In this document: in pieces, positions 1-8,513 of the stretch
How the letters are laid out: each line of letters starts with the position of its first letter
Position numbering within the stretch: position 1 is the first letter of the stretch
Assembly (NCBI GenBank): GCA_035691285.1
Contig: DASSJI010000186.1
Coordinates: 1 to 32,496 of the forward strand
Origin: DATFEN01 sp035691285
Lineage (GTDB): Bacteria; Acidobacteriota; Vicinamibacteria; Fen-336
DNA: 32,496 bases
Direction: 5' to 3'
The notes under the pieces: model-generated
The model's database searches: none
Told to the model about the DNA's origin: nothing
What the model saw: the letters and a program-made list of their open reading frames with translations, nothing else
Program-made: the position numbers and the translations under genes

Positions 1-499
1 GGAAGCCGGGGTCGCCGCGCAGCGACGCGAGGTCCACATCTCGATGAAGCCACGGGCCAAAGTCCTGGCCTTGTGCGAAGGCTTCCCGCAGCAGCCCCAG
101 CGCACCGTCGCGGTCGCCGAGGAGCGCTTAGGTACTCGACACTCCTGGGAAACTCCTGGTTCAGCGCTTCGCCTATCGCGCGGGCCTCGTCCAGCTTGCC
201 GCGTGAGTAGAGCACGGCCCACAGGCCAGACCGAACCGCTTCCTCGTTCGCTTCCGAAGGAGGCCGGCCCCGATACCAGGCCTCGCCCTGCTCCAGCGTT
301 GCGCGCGAGGCCTCTGCGTGACCGTGGGCAAGCAGCTCGTTCGCTGCGAGCAGCATGCGGTCCCCTGCGTTGCTCGCTTCCCCAAGCATTCGTCAGAGAG
401 GACGCCTCGCGGAGCACGGCCTCGACCGCGCCGGTTCGGCCGAGCGCCGCGAGCGGGCGCACTTCGTGGAACAGCAGCGCAAGGCTCGCGCGCGGCCCA
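1..499 (-). pseudogene. Decayed C-terminus of a TPR-type Ser/Thr kinase gene (copy 1)
   Basis: On the minus strand, fragments in different frames spell the C-terminal TPR region typical of eukaryotic-type Ser/Thr kinases of Acidobacteriota-like bacteria. In order they are GPRASLALLFHEV (about 499-460), then LYSRGKLDEARAIGEALNQE ending in VEYL (about 385-135), then LLGDRDGALGLLREAFAQG and WLHRDVDLASLRGDPGF (about 130-1), running off the left edge. Against copy 2 (2012-2412), roughly 40 codons are missing between VEYL and LLGDRD, with a frame change at the same point. A second frame change lies near 390. No intact reading frame remains. The family assignment rests on recognising the repeat pattern. 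That the two copies are homologous is seen directly in the DNA. Confidence 0.6.
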
Positions 500-660
500 T
501 CGCAGTAGCGATCTTCAACTCGGACCTGCCGCCCGCTGGTCCGTCAAACTAGGGTCGTTCCAACCCTGCTGTCGAAGAAGCCGCTTGAGCGACGACGCAG
601 TCGAACAAGGAGTCGAACCTGACGAAACCTGGTCAACTGCGGAGAGTCGCAGCCTATTGA

Positions 661-861
661 AACTCCAGTGTCAGACGCTATTGGACCTTGGACTTCGTAG
701 TGAAAGCCGCCGTATTCGGCCTCCGCTATGCGGTCGCTCCCGATGCTCGACGCTTTCTCATGACGCGCCAGGCCCACCTCTTTCCGCAGGCGGTGTCCGA
801 GCTGATCGTCGTCCAGAACTGGTTCGAGGAAATACGGCGTCTGACCGCGGGAGCGAACTGA
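661..861 (+). pseudogene. Tail of a TolB/WD40-type Ser/Thr kinase gene (remnant)
   Basis: A plus-strand frame open from 661 to the TGA at 859-861 encodes FGLRYAVAPDARRFLM and then ELIVVQNWFEEIRRL. This matches the pattern that ends many acidobacterial kinases with TolB/WD40-like C-terminal propellers, in which a Y-V-PDGRRFLM blade is followed by ELxVVQNWxEELKRL. A TGA at 658-660 cuts the frame off from anything upstream, and no start codon or kinase domain is present. Only the last 60 or so codons survive. It points opposite to the two TPR remnants. I recognise nothing between 500 and 660. Confidence 0.5.
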
Positions 862-883
862 GGGCCTCCTCACGCTGCCGTGG

Positions 884-909
884 TATGCTGATGTGCATGA
901 GCATGTGCA
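884..909 (+). promoter_or_regulatory. Possible promoter/operator of the vapBC-like operon
   Basis: A -10-like TATGCT (884-889) is followed by two direct copies of ATGTGCA at 891-897 and 903-909, 12 bp apart, and CATG-AG-CATG symmetry lies within them. The antitoxin RBS (AGGAGGGA) overlaps the second copy. Ribbon-helix-helix antitoxins usually repress their own operon by binding short repeats close to one helical turn apart, so this is a reasonable autoregulatory site. No convincing -35 is seen. The function is inferred. Confidence 0.3.
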
Positions 910-919
910 GGAGGGAAGA

Positions 920-1165
920 ATGCCGGCTACGCGTCGCACGCAACTGCTGATGGAGCCGGAGGAGTTCCGGAAGCTCCAGGCCGCCGCGCGCCGCCGGCGC
1001 ACGTCGGTCGCCGAGCTGATCCGTTCGGCGGTGCGAGAGACCTACCTGTCTCCAGGGCCCGACCGGCGCCCGCTCGTCGAGGCGATCCTGGCGATGGATC
1101 TTCCCGCCGTCGATTGGAAGCGAGCGAAGAAGGAGATCGAGGCCGGCCATGCGGACGTTCCTTGA
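920..1165 (+). CDS. VapB-like ribbon-helix-helix antitoxin
   Basis: An 81-aa protein. Residues 5-45 (RRTQLLMEPEEFRKL, then TSVAELIRSAVRETY) fit a ribbon-helix-helix/CopG DNA-binding fold: a basic beta strand followed by two helices. The acidic, helical C-terminus (about 50-78) would bind and neutralise the toxin. The ATG at 920 is preferred over an upstream GTG at 893 because AGGAGGGA sits directly before it. The gene overlaps the PIN-domain toxin gene by 17 nt, the usual coupled antitoxin-toxin arrangement. It probably represses its own promoter together with the toxin. Function is inferred from the fold and the neighbour. Confidence 0.8.
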   Translation: MPATRRTQLLMEPEEFRKLQAAARRRRTSVAELIRSAVRETYLSPGPDRRPLVEAILAMDLPAVDWKRAKKEIEAGHADVP

Positions 1166-1562
1166 TACGAACGTCTTCCTGCATGCCGCCGGCCGCCCGC
1201 ATCCGCTGAAGGAGGCCTGTTCGCGGGTCTTGCGCCGAGTGGCCGATGGCTCGCTGGACGCCACCGTGAACAGCGAGGTGCTGCAGGAGATCGTGTACGT
1301 CCTTGCTCGGCGCGGGCGCCGAGCGGACGGCACGCTTCTCGCTCAGCATGTGGCAGCCCTTTTTCCGGACCTGCTGCCGGTCACCCGCGCGGACATGCTC
1401 GAGACCTGCGCGCTCCTCGACCGGCATTCGGGGCTGAGCGTGCGCGATGCCGTCCATGCGGCGACGATGCTCAGGAACGGCATCACGAGGATCGTCAGCG
1501 TCGACCGAGCCTTCGAGAAGATCCCGGAGATCCGCCGCCTCGCGCCCTCCGCGGTCGCGTAG
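1149..1562 (+). CDS. VapC-like PIN-domain ribonuclease toxin
   Basis: A 137-aa protein, normal length for VapC. PIN domains are Mg-dependent RNases with a cluster of acidic residues. Here the candidates are D6 in FLDTNVFL, E47 (or E43) in SEVLQEIVYV, D100 in SVRDAVHAA and D119 in SVDRAF, so the active site looks complete. VapC toxins cleave tRNA or rRNA when released from the antitoxin; the target of this one cannot be told. The start ATG lies inside the antitoxin gene, with GAAGGAG about 12-18 nt upstream. The pair is the only intact module among kinase and nucleotidyltransferase remnants, consistent with a laterally moving toxin-antitoxin cassette. Confidence 0.85.
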   Translation: MRTFLDTNVFLHAAGRPHPLKEACSRVLRRVADGSLDATVNSEVLQEIVYVLARRGRRADGTLLAQHVAALFPDLLPVTRADMLETCALLDRHSGLSVRDAVHAATMLRNGITRIVSVDRAFEKIPEIRRLAPSAVA

Positions 1563-1569
1563 TTACGCA

Positions 1570-1668
1570 ATGGCGCTGGCCAGAACGGCAAGATCGATGT
1601 CGCGGCCAAACCTCGTCCGCGCCGCACAACACGAGGCCTGGCCGCCCATGATAAGGGCGCGCACGCGC
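1570..1668 (-). pseudogene. Fragment of a nucleotidyltransferase gene
   Basis: The minus strand reads VRALIMGGQA, then in a second frame LVLCGADEV, then back in the first frame GRDIDLAVLAS. Joined together these match the GGQAxxLYGAxExxRDxDLxILA core of stand-alone nucleotidyltransferases of the kind found in accessory regions, where GG and DxD hold ATP and metal. Two compensating frame shifts and the lack of a continuous frame on either side mark it as a remnant. Family membership is pattern recognition on about 30 residues. Confidence 0.35.
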
Positions 1669-2011
1669 CTCTCTTCGATCGAAGAAAGGGCTCTGCATAT
1701 CGGGTTTGGGATCAAGCGACCCTGCGAGGTCGAGATACGTCTGCCAGAGCCTCTCGCTCTTCGCGAACGTTGTTGTGGTGTCAGGCGATGCCATTCGGTG
1801 AAGGCGCGCTGTTCTCCTGTCTACACCGAGGCCCTGCAGCATGGCCGTCGTTTCGACGGTCTCGAGATCGTGAATCCGCTTCGGGAGCCGCCGGCGAGCC
1901 GGTCACTCCGGTAGGAGCCGCCCGCCACGACCGCGAGGGTTGCGGCCGCGATACGGGCGAGCGACGGCATGCGGTGGCCTTGTCTCACACCCCCGCGTCG
2001 ATTGCCCCGCG
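1669..2011. other. Stretch without a recognisable gene
   Basis: No reading frame here looks coding on either strand. A minus-strand frame runs through it but resembles nothing I know. A perfect 14-bp palindrome (TCTTCGA/TCGAAGA, 1672-1685) lies at its left end, just upstream of the nucleotidyltransferase remnant as that gene is read. The stretch is probably further decayed accessory DNA. Confidence 0.4.
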
Positions 2012-2412
2012 CTACCCGCGCGGCTCGAGGAGCTCGCGGAAACCACGATCGTCGCGCAGCGACTCGAGGTCCACGTCCCGATGGAGCCACAGGTTGAACG
2101 ACAAGCCCTGTGCGAGGCCTCACGGAGGAGGCTCACGGCGGCCTCGCGGTCGCCGAGGATCGCTGCGATCCGGGATCGCCAGAGCGTGTGCTCGCCAAGC
2201 AGGTACTTCCGGTCGAGGTCGCGCAGTTGTCCGGCGATCTTCTTCGCTTCGTCGTCACGCCCTTGCCGTGCTGCGAGCACGCCGCGGCGTCCCAAGTACT
2301 CCACCTTGTCCGAAACTCGCGACCCAGCTCATCGCCGAGCGCGCTGGCCTCATTCAGTTTGCCGCGTCGATAGAGCACCTCCCATATGGCCGATCGCACT
2401 GGGAGGAGCTTA
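2012..2412 (-). pseudogene. Decayed C-terminus of a TPR-type Ser/Thr kinase gene (copy 2)
   Basis: Minus-strand fragments spell WEVLYRRGKLNEASALGDEL (about 2400-2320), then EYLGRRGVLAARQGRDDEAK through AAILGDREAAVSLLREA (2304-2118), then AQGLSFNLWLHRDVDLESL and FRELLEPRG before a TAG at 2012-2014. Two single-base deletions explain the frame changes: one C lost near 2309 (TTTC-GGACAAG, where copy 1 has TTTCCC) and one T lost near 2117 (GCC-TCGCACAG, where copy 1 has GCCTTCGCACA). The homology stops just past the end of the histidine kinase gene, so the 5' part has been removed. True decay and assembly error both remain possible for the two indels. Confidence 0.6.
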
Positions 2413-2440
2413 CCCGCGAGAGCTGTCCCCATTCGGGTCA

Positions 2441-4129
2441 TCACCCCCGGGTCTTGGACTTCCCGCCCGTCGGCAGCGAGAGCGTGAACGTGGTGCCGCG
2501 GCCCGCCTCGCTGCGCACGTCGACGCGGCCGCCATGGTCCGAGACGATTCCCTGCACGATGGCGAGACCGAGACCGGTGCCGCCGCGCTTGGTCGTGAAG
2601 TAGGGCGCGAACAGTCGCGTTCGCTGCTCCTCCGAGAGGCCGGGGCCGGTGTCCTCGATCTCCACCTGGACATGCTGCCTGTCGCCGCGCGTGCGGAGGC
2701 GCAGCGTGCCGCCCTCGGGCATCGCCTCGATGGCGTTCGCCACCAGGTTCGAGAGGGCGCGCGCCAGCAGGTCGGGGTCCACGGTGACGGCAGGCAGGCC
2801 TTCCGCGAGGTCCGACTCCATGCGGATGGGGCCGGCTCGGTCGCGGTGGAGCGCGAGAGCCTGGGCAGCCACCGCGTTGAGGTCGGTGGGGCGCGGCTGG
2901 GGTCGCGGCATGCGCGCGAACTCGCTGAACTCGTCCACGACGCGGCGCAGCGCCTGGAGCTCCTGCCGGATGGTGCCGCTCGAGGCTCGGAAGAGATCGG
3001 GGAAGCCCTGTGGATCGCGCTCGAGCGCGCGGCCCAGCGTGTCGAGGGAGACCTGGATCGGGAAGATCGGGTTCTTGAGCTCGTGGGCGAGGCGGCGCGC
3101 CATCTCGCGCCACGCGGCGACGCGCTCGGCCTGGACGAGGCGCTCGCGCGAGGCGCGCAGGTCCTCGATCATCGTGTTGAAGGCCCGTGCCAGCGCGCCC
3201 AGCTCGTCGCTGCCCTGGGGTGACACCGCGGCGTCGAGGTCACCGCGGGCGACGCGCCCCGCGCCCTGGGCGAGGTCCCCGATCGGGCGGGAAAGACGCT
3301 GGGCGACGACGGCGGCGGCCAGGGCTGCGAGGCCGAGGGCCAGGGCGGCCGCGGCCACGGTGTCGCCGCGGAGGCTGCCCAGGACCCGGTCCAGGTCGTC
3401 GCGGGGCAAGGCGGCCACGAGCTGGAGGCCAGGCGCGAGGGCGGTGACGGAGAACCGCCAGGTCCTTCCGGAGAGCGCCCCATCCGCCGTCTCTCCCGGC
3501 CGCAGCGGAGGAGGAGGCGGTCCGGCGAGGGGCGAGTCGGGCGGTGCGAGCCACTGGCCGCGCGCGGCGTCGTAGAAGGCGAGGGCGCAGTCGGCGGTCC
3601 GCGCGAGGTCCGCCGCCACCTCACCGTCCAGGAACACGCCGCCGCGGACCAGCACCTCCCGGCCGCCCCACGGGCTCCGCCGCTCTGCGGCGATCGCGAG
3701 CCGGTGCGTCGAGGCGAAGCCAGAGGCCGCTTTCTCGAGCCGGAAGGGCCCGACCCCGAAGGCGTGGTCGGCATCGGGAAGGCCGACGCCGGCGGGCCAG
3801 TGGCGGGAGGCCAGGACCCGGCCGTCACTCGCGAGCAGCTCGAGGGCCGGCAGGTCGCGCCGGGCGCCGAGGCTCTCCACGAGCGCGCGGACGTCGGCGA
3901 ACGGCGCCGCCGGCAGGTCGAGCGTGGCCACGGCGCCGGTCTGGGCCTCGGCCCGCGTCCGCAGGCGATCGAGGCGGGCACGCGTCACGTCCAGCGCGGC
4001 CGAGAGGCGCTGCAGCGCAGACTCGTCGTAGGCCCGCGACACGCGTTGCTCCACGAGGAGCGCGAGGGCGCCGACCGGGAGCGCCGCCACGAGGAGGAAC
4101 GCCGCCAGGAAGCGCGTGCGCAGCGTCAT
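2441..4129 (-). CDS. NtrY-like membrane sensor histidine kinase
   Basis: A 562-aa inner-membrane sensor kinase. It has a TM helix at about 8-26, a periplasmic sensor region (27-255), a second TM at 257-276, HAMP at about 278-330, an H box with phospho-acceptor H349 (LAHELKNPI), an N box NLVANAIEAM (461-470), G1 DTGPGL (493-498), F box YFTTK and G2 GTGLGL (517-522). All catalytic boxes are intact. LAHELKNPIFPIQ resembles NtrY-type kinases. The start overlaps the stop of the solute-binding protein gene (ATGA), so the two are co-translated and the kinase may respond to the same ligand or envelope state (inference). NtrY kinases are usually followed by an NtrX regulator; here a TPR-kinase remnant follows instead. 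Confidence 0.9.
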   Translation of the reverse strand: MTLRTRFLAAFLLVAALPVGALALLVEQRVSRAYDESALQRLSAALDVTRARLDRLRTRAEAQTGAVATLDLPAAPFADVRALVESLGARRDLPALELLASDGRVLASRHWPAGVGLPDADHAFGVGPFRLEKAASGFASTHRLAIAAERRSPWGGREVLVRGGVFLDGEVAADLARTADCALAFYDAARGQWLAPPDSPLAGPPPPPLRPGETADGALSGRTWRFSVTALAPGLQLVAALPRDDLDRVLGSLRGDTVAAAALALGLAALAAAVVAQRLSRPIGDLAQGAGRVARGDLDAAVSPQGSDELGALARAFNTMIEDLRASRERLVQAERVAAWREMARRLAHELKNPIFPIQVSLDTLGRALERDPQGFPDLFRASSGTIRQELQALRRVVDEFSEFARMPRPQPRPTDLNAVAAQALALHRDRAGPIRMESDLAEGLPAVTVDPDLLARALSNLVANAIEAMPEGGTLRLRTRGDRQHVQVEIEDTGPGLSEEQRTRLFAPYFTTKRGGTGLGLAIVQGIVSDHGGRVDVRSEAGRGTTFTLSLPTGGKSKTRG

Positions 4130-5349
4130 GGCTCGATCCAGGCGTCCTCGAGACGCAGCGCCCCGTCGGGACCGAAGCGCGCGTCGTGCAGCCGGCTCGC
4201 CGTGGCGAGGCGCAGGGGGAGCCAGGCGATCGTGAGCACCGCGTCGCCCTGACCGCGTGCCAGGGACTGCCGCTCCGCGGCGTCCATGCCTGGCGTCTCG
4301 GGGCATTCGAGCAGGAGGCGGAGCGGGGTGAGGGCCGCGCGGGCGGCGCCCGGCGGCCGCACCTCGGCCGTGATCCTCGCTCCCCGGGCCTCGAGCACCG
4401 CCGCCACGCGCTGGCTCGCCATCGCCGGCACGTCGCTCGCGACGGTCAAGGCGATCGGTCCGCGCAGCGGCGCCGGGTTCGCCGGAGCTGGATGTGCGAG
4501 AAAGGCGGTCGCGCCGTGGACGAAGGCCGGAATGTCGGCCGTCCGAACCGCCTCGACCGCCGCGGCTCGCGCCGCCGGCGCATCGAACGGCGGTCGCGCC
4601 GCGTCGATCGCCAGCACCAGCGTCGCGGTCATCGCGCCCTCGGCCGCGGGCCCGGCGTCGAGGGCAGCTTCGGCCCGCCCCGCCGCGAGATCGGCCGAGC
4701 GGCGAGCCTCCTCTGCGACGGCTGCGAGCGTCACGCGATCGAGATAGGGCCGTCCGCGCACGTGCCCCGTGAAGGCCGTGAGGGCGAGGCGCTGTCCAGG
4801 CACGCGGTGCGTGGGAAGGTAGGGCCCGGCGCCGGCCCCCGACGCGCTCGTCACCGCGGCGGCGGGCGAGGCGAGCGGGAGCAGCGGCTGGGCCTGCGCC
4901 GCCCGGAAGCGCAGGACGACGTGCTCTGCATCGGGCGCCAACAGGCCCTCGGGCTCGAGGGCTTCGGCCAGCGCCAGCGCGGCCGGGCTGCGCGCGTCGA
5001 GGAAGCGCTGGAGGGCGCGCAGCGCGTCGGCCGAGGTGAGCGGCGCGTCGTCGTGGAAGCGCGCGTCGGGCTCCAGCTCGAGCAGCCACTCCCGGCCTCC
5101 CGCCGAGCGCGTCCAGGCCCGGGCCAGGCCGGGCAGGAGTCGCCCGCCCTCGCCAGCCCGGACGAGGGTCTCGTGCAGGAGCCCCAGCACCAGGCGATGC
5201 GCCGCGTCGGCGGGCCGGTCCGGGACCAGTGAATCCGGAAGGGCCATCACGGCGACGGTCGCCTCGCCGCCATAGTGGGGTCCGAGGGCGGCGCGGGCCG
5301 AAGAGGGCGCTGCGATCGCCAGCGCGGCCGCCGCGAGGCGGGCTCTCAC
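4126..5349 (-). CDS. Family 5 (peptide/nickel-type) extracellular solute-binding protein
   Basis: A 407-aa protein, shorter than the usual 500 or more for the family. It begins with a signal-peptide-like segment (VRARLAAAALAIAAP, cleavage near AARA-ALG). The family's N-terminal features follow: YGGEATVAV, LLHETLVRAGEGGRLLPGLA, and LEPDARFHDDAPLTSADAL, which corresponds to the vKFHDGxplTAeDV signature. The ligand is unknown. No ABC permease or ATPase gene is nearby, so it may serve as a sensor partner of the downstream kinase rather than in import (inference). The GTG start overlaps the preceding gene's stop (GTGA), and its own stop overlaps the kinase start. Confidence 0.75.
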   Translation of the reverse strand: MRARLAAAALAIAAPSSARAALGPHYGGEATVAVMALPDSLVPDRPADAAHRLVLGLLHETLVRAGEGGRLLPGLARAWTRSAGGREWLLELEPDARFHDDAPLTSADALRALQRFLDARSPAALALAEALEPEGLLAPDAEHVVLRFRAAQAQPLLPLASPAAAVTSASGAGAGPYLPTHRVPGQRLALTAFTGHVRGRPYLDRVTLAAVAEEARRSADLAAGRAEAALDAGPAAEGAMTATLVLAIDAARPPFDAPAARAAAVEAVRTADIPAFVHGATAFLAHPAPANPAPLRGPIALTVASDVPAMASQRVAAVLEARGARITAEVRPPGAARAALTPLRLLLECPETPGMDAAERQSLARGQGDAVLTIAWLPLRLATASRLHDARFGPDGALRLEDAWIEP

Positions 5350-6131
5350 CGGCGGCTCCGGCGCAGGTCGACGATCTCGAGGACGGCGCCGGCGGCCGTG
5401 TCGAAGGCCACCGCGAGCGAGGCCGCGCCATCGCCCGGACGAGCCGCGAGCGCGCGGACCCGGCCCGGCGTCGGCCAGGATGCTTCCGCCTCGGCCTGGC
5501 CGCGGCGCAGGAGCAGGACTTCGTCGGGGGCGTCCGGAGGACCGTCGCCGCTCGTGACGACGAGGCCGTCGTCGAGGATCGCGAGGGCGTCGCCGGCCCT
5601 TCGTCCCGCCGGGTCGGGCTCGCCGTCGACCACGAGCGTGCCGTCCGGACGCACCCCGCTGCCCTCGCCCTCGAACCGGAGGTAGGCGGAGTCTCCCACC
5701 GCGAGCAGGTTCGTGCCGGGGAGGAAGCGCACGCCCGCCGGCGAGCCGTGGAGGCCGAAGGCCGTGGGCGGGATCGCCTCGGCTCCGACGACGGCGACCA
5801 GGCGCTCGCCCTCGACGCTGAAGAGCGTGGCGCCGGCGCGCCGGTTCGAAAGGGCCCAGCACGCGCCCTCCTGGGTGACCACGCGGAGCAGGCCGGCCGC
5901 GGCGCGCGCCTTCACCGGAGCGCCGGGCAGGGCCAGGCTGGACAGCCTCGACAGCGTTTCGCCCTGGAGGCGGTAGAGCCACATCGCGTCCGCGGTGAGC
6001 ACGAGCAGCCGCTCCGCGTCGAGGAACGCGACGTCGAGCGGCGAGGCCTCGAGGAGCTGGACCGCCCGCACCTCCCGCTCCAGGCCGAATCCCTGGGCGG
6101 CGAGCAGCAGCAGCGACGGCAGGACCGGCAC
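5346..6131 (-). CDS. Exported protein of unknown function, propeller-like
   Basis: A 261-aa protein. It opens with a hydrophobic stretch (VPVLPSLLLLAAQGFG) that could be a signal peptide, although it lacks a basic start. The rest is rich in short hydrophobic strands alternating with Gly/Asp turns (LLVLTADAMWLYRLQG, LLAVGDSAYLRFEGEG, DGLVVTSGDGPPD), as expected of a beta-propeller. I cannot name a family. It heads the operon with the solute-binding protein and the histidine kinase. The GTG at 6131 is chosen because a -10-like element ends 6 nt upstream and no Shine-Dalgarno is present, suggesting a leaderless message. Confidence 0.6.
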   Translation of the reverse strand: MPVLPSLLLLAAQGFGLEREVRAVQLLEASPLDVAFLDAERLLVLTADAMWLYRLQGETLSRLSSLALPGAPVKARAAAGLLRVVTQEGACWALSNRRAGATLFSVEGERLVAVVGAEAIPPTAFGLHGSPAGVRFLPGTNLLAVGDSAYLRFEGEGSGVRPDGTLVVDGEPDPAGRRAGDALAILDDGLVVTSGDGPPDAPDEVLLLRRGQAEAEASWPTPGRVRALAARPGDGAASLAVAFDTAAGAVLEIVDLRRSRR

Positions 6132-6136
6132 GGGGC

Positions 6137-6159
6137 AAGGATAGCGCGATGGTATCCTT
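6137..6159. promoter_or_regulatory. Mirror-image divergent promoter
   Basis: The 34-bp gap between divergent start codons (GTG at 6131, minus; ATG at 6166, plus) holds a perfect inverted repeat AAGGATA / TATCCTT (6137-6143 and 6153-6159) with a 9-bp spacer. Read outward on each strand, each arm gives TATCCT, a plausible -10 element, ending 6-7 nt before the respective start codon. That distance predicts leaderless transcripts both ways and overlapping polymerase footprints. The same dyad could instead be an operator. No clear -35 is seen on either side. Confidence 0.45.
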
Positions 6160-6165
6160 CGCCCC

Positions 6166-6615
6166 ATGGCGCTGGTCGAGCAGATCACCAAGGACCTCAC
6201 GGCGGCGATGAAGGCGCAGGATGCGCTCCGGGTCGCCGTGCTGCGCATGGCGAAGGCCGCGATCATGAACCGCGAGATCGAGAAGAAGGGTGCCCTGGAC
6301 GACGCCGAGGCCGCGAAGCTCCTCCAGGCCCTCGTCAGGCAGCGGGAGGAGTCCGCGGAGCAGTTCGCGAAGGGCGGACGGCAGGAGCTCGCCGACAAGG
6401 AACGGGCCGAGATCGCGATCCTGCGCGCGTACCTGCCCGAGGAGGCCGGAGAGGCGGAGATCGCCGCGGCGGTGGAGAAGGCCGTCGCCGAGACGGGCGC
6501 CGCCTCGATGAAGGACATGGGGCGCGTCATGAAGGCGGCCCTCCTGGCGCTCGCCGGCCGGAGCACCGACGGCAAGAGGGTCAACGAGGCCGTCCGGAAG
6601 CGCCTGGGGGGCTGA
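6166..6615 (+). CDS. yqeY: GatB/YqeY domain protein
   Basis: A 149-aa protein, the normal length for YqeY. The family signature is clear: a helical N-terminus (VEQITKDLTAAMKAQDALR), REESAEQFAKGGRQELADKE, EIAILRAYLPEE in the middle and MGRVMKAALLAL near the end. YqeY shares the tail domain of the GatB amidotransferase subunit that binds tRNA, but its own role is poorly defined. It is often encoded near general housekeeping genes. Here it is the first gene of the peptidoglycan-recycling operon, 6 nt before nagZ. No Shine-Dalgarno precedes the ATG. Confidence 0.9.
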   Translation: MALVEQITKDLTAAMKAQDALRVAVLRMAKAAIMNREIEKKGALDDAEAAKLLQALVRQREESAEQFAKGGRQELADKERAEIAILRAYLPEEAGEAEIAAAVEKAVAETGAASMKDMGRVMKAALLALAGRSTDGKRVNEAVRKRLGG

Positions 6616-6621
6616 GGGCCC

Positions 6622-7721
<1,100 letters not shown>

Positions 7722-7725
<4 letters not shown>

Positions 7726-8513
7726 ACCTCGGCCTCGCCGGCCGCGCCGCCGCCGTCGCGGCGTCCTCGCGCGGCCTGGGCCGCGCCGTGGCGCGGGGCC
7801 TCGCGGCGGAGGGTTGCGACGTGGCGCTCTGCGGGCGGGACGCGGTCCGGATCCGAGAGGCCGCCGACGCGATCGCCCGAGAGAGCGGGCGCCGCACCCT
7901 CCCCGTGGTGGCGGACGTCGGCGTCCCCGAGGACTGCCGGCGGTTCGTGGACGAGGCCGCGCGCGCCTTCGGACGCCTCGACATCCTCGTCACGAACACC
8001 GGCGGGCCCAAGCCGGGCGGCTTCGACGGCGTGCTCGACGCCGACTGGGACGCCGCCTACCGGGTCACACTCGCCAACGTCGTCAACCTCGTGCGCTCCG
8101 CCGTGCCGCACATGAAGCAGGCTCGCTGGGGGCGGATCGTGAACGTCACCTCGCTCTCCGCCAAGCAGCCCGTCGACGGCCTGGTGCTCTCGAACGCGTT
8201 CCGGGCGGCGGTCGTCGGGCTGGCGAAGACCCTGTCGAACGAGCTGGGCCCGCACGGGATCCTCGTGAACAACGTCTGCCCGGGCTACACCCGCACGGAT
8301 CGGCTGGACGAGCTCGCGCGGGTGCGCGGGAAGGCCGCCGGCACCACTCCGGAGCAGGTCATCGCGGGCCTGGCCCAGGCCGTGCCTCTAGGACGCATCG
8401 CGGAGCCGGATGAGTTCGCGGCCGTCGTGTGCTTCCTGTGCTCGGAGCGCGCCTCCTACGTGACCGGCGCCACCATCCCGATCGACGGCGGCGCCGTTCG
8501 CGGCCTCCTGTGA
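7722..8513 (+). CDS. Atypical short-chain dehydrogenase/reductase without YxxxK
   Basis: A 263-aa SDR with a Rossmann fold. The nucleotide-binding glycine motif is AASSRGLG (13-20) in place of TGxxxGxG, and TNTGGPKPG (91-99) replaces NNAG. The catalytic Ser lies in VTSLSAKQP (142-150). At the usual YxxxK position it has SNAFR (157-161), so Tyr is replaced by Ser and Lys by Arg. Similar LSNxxR sequences occur in a widespread FabG-like subgroup of uncertain activity, so this looks like a subfamily trait rather than a mutation. It overlaps nagZ by ATGA and ldcA by GTGA, which suggests co-translation with the recycling enzymes. The substrate is unknown. Confidence 0.85.

Noticed and set aside
893..919. 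Upstream GTG start for the antitoxin
   Set aside because: The ATG at 920 has an ideal AGGAGGGA just before it, and the added residues would overlap the putative operator.
1672..1685. 14-bp palindrome TCTTCGA/TCGAAGA as a regulatory site
   Set aside because: It lies among decayed fragments with no gene start next to it, so no function can be supported.
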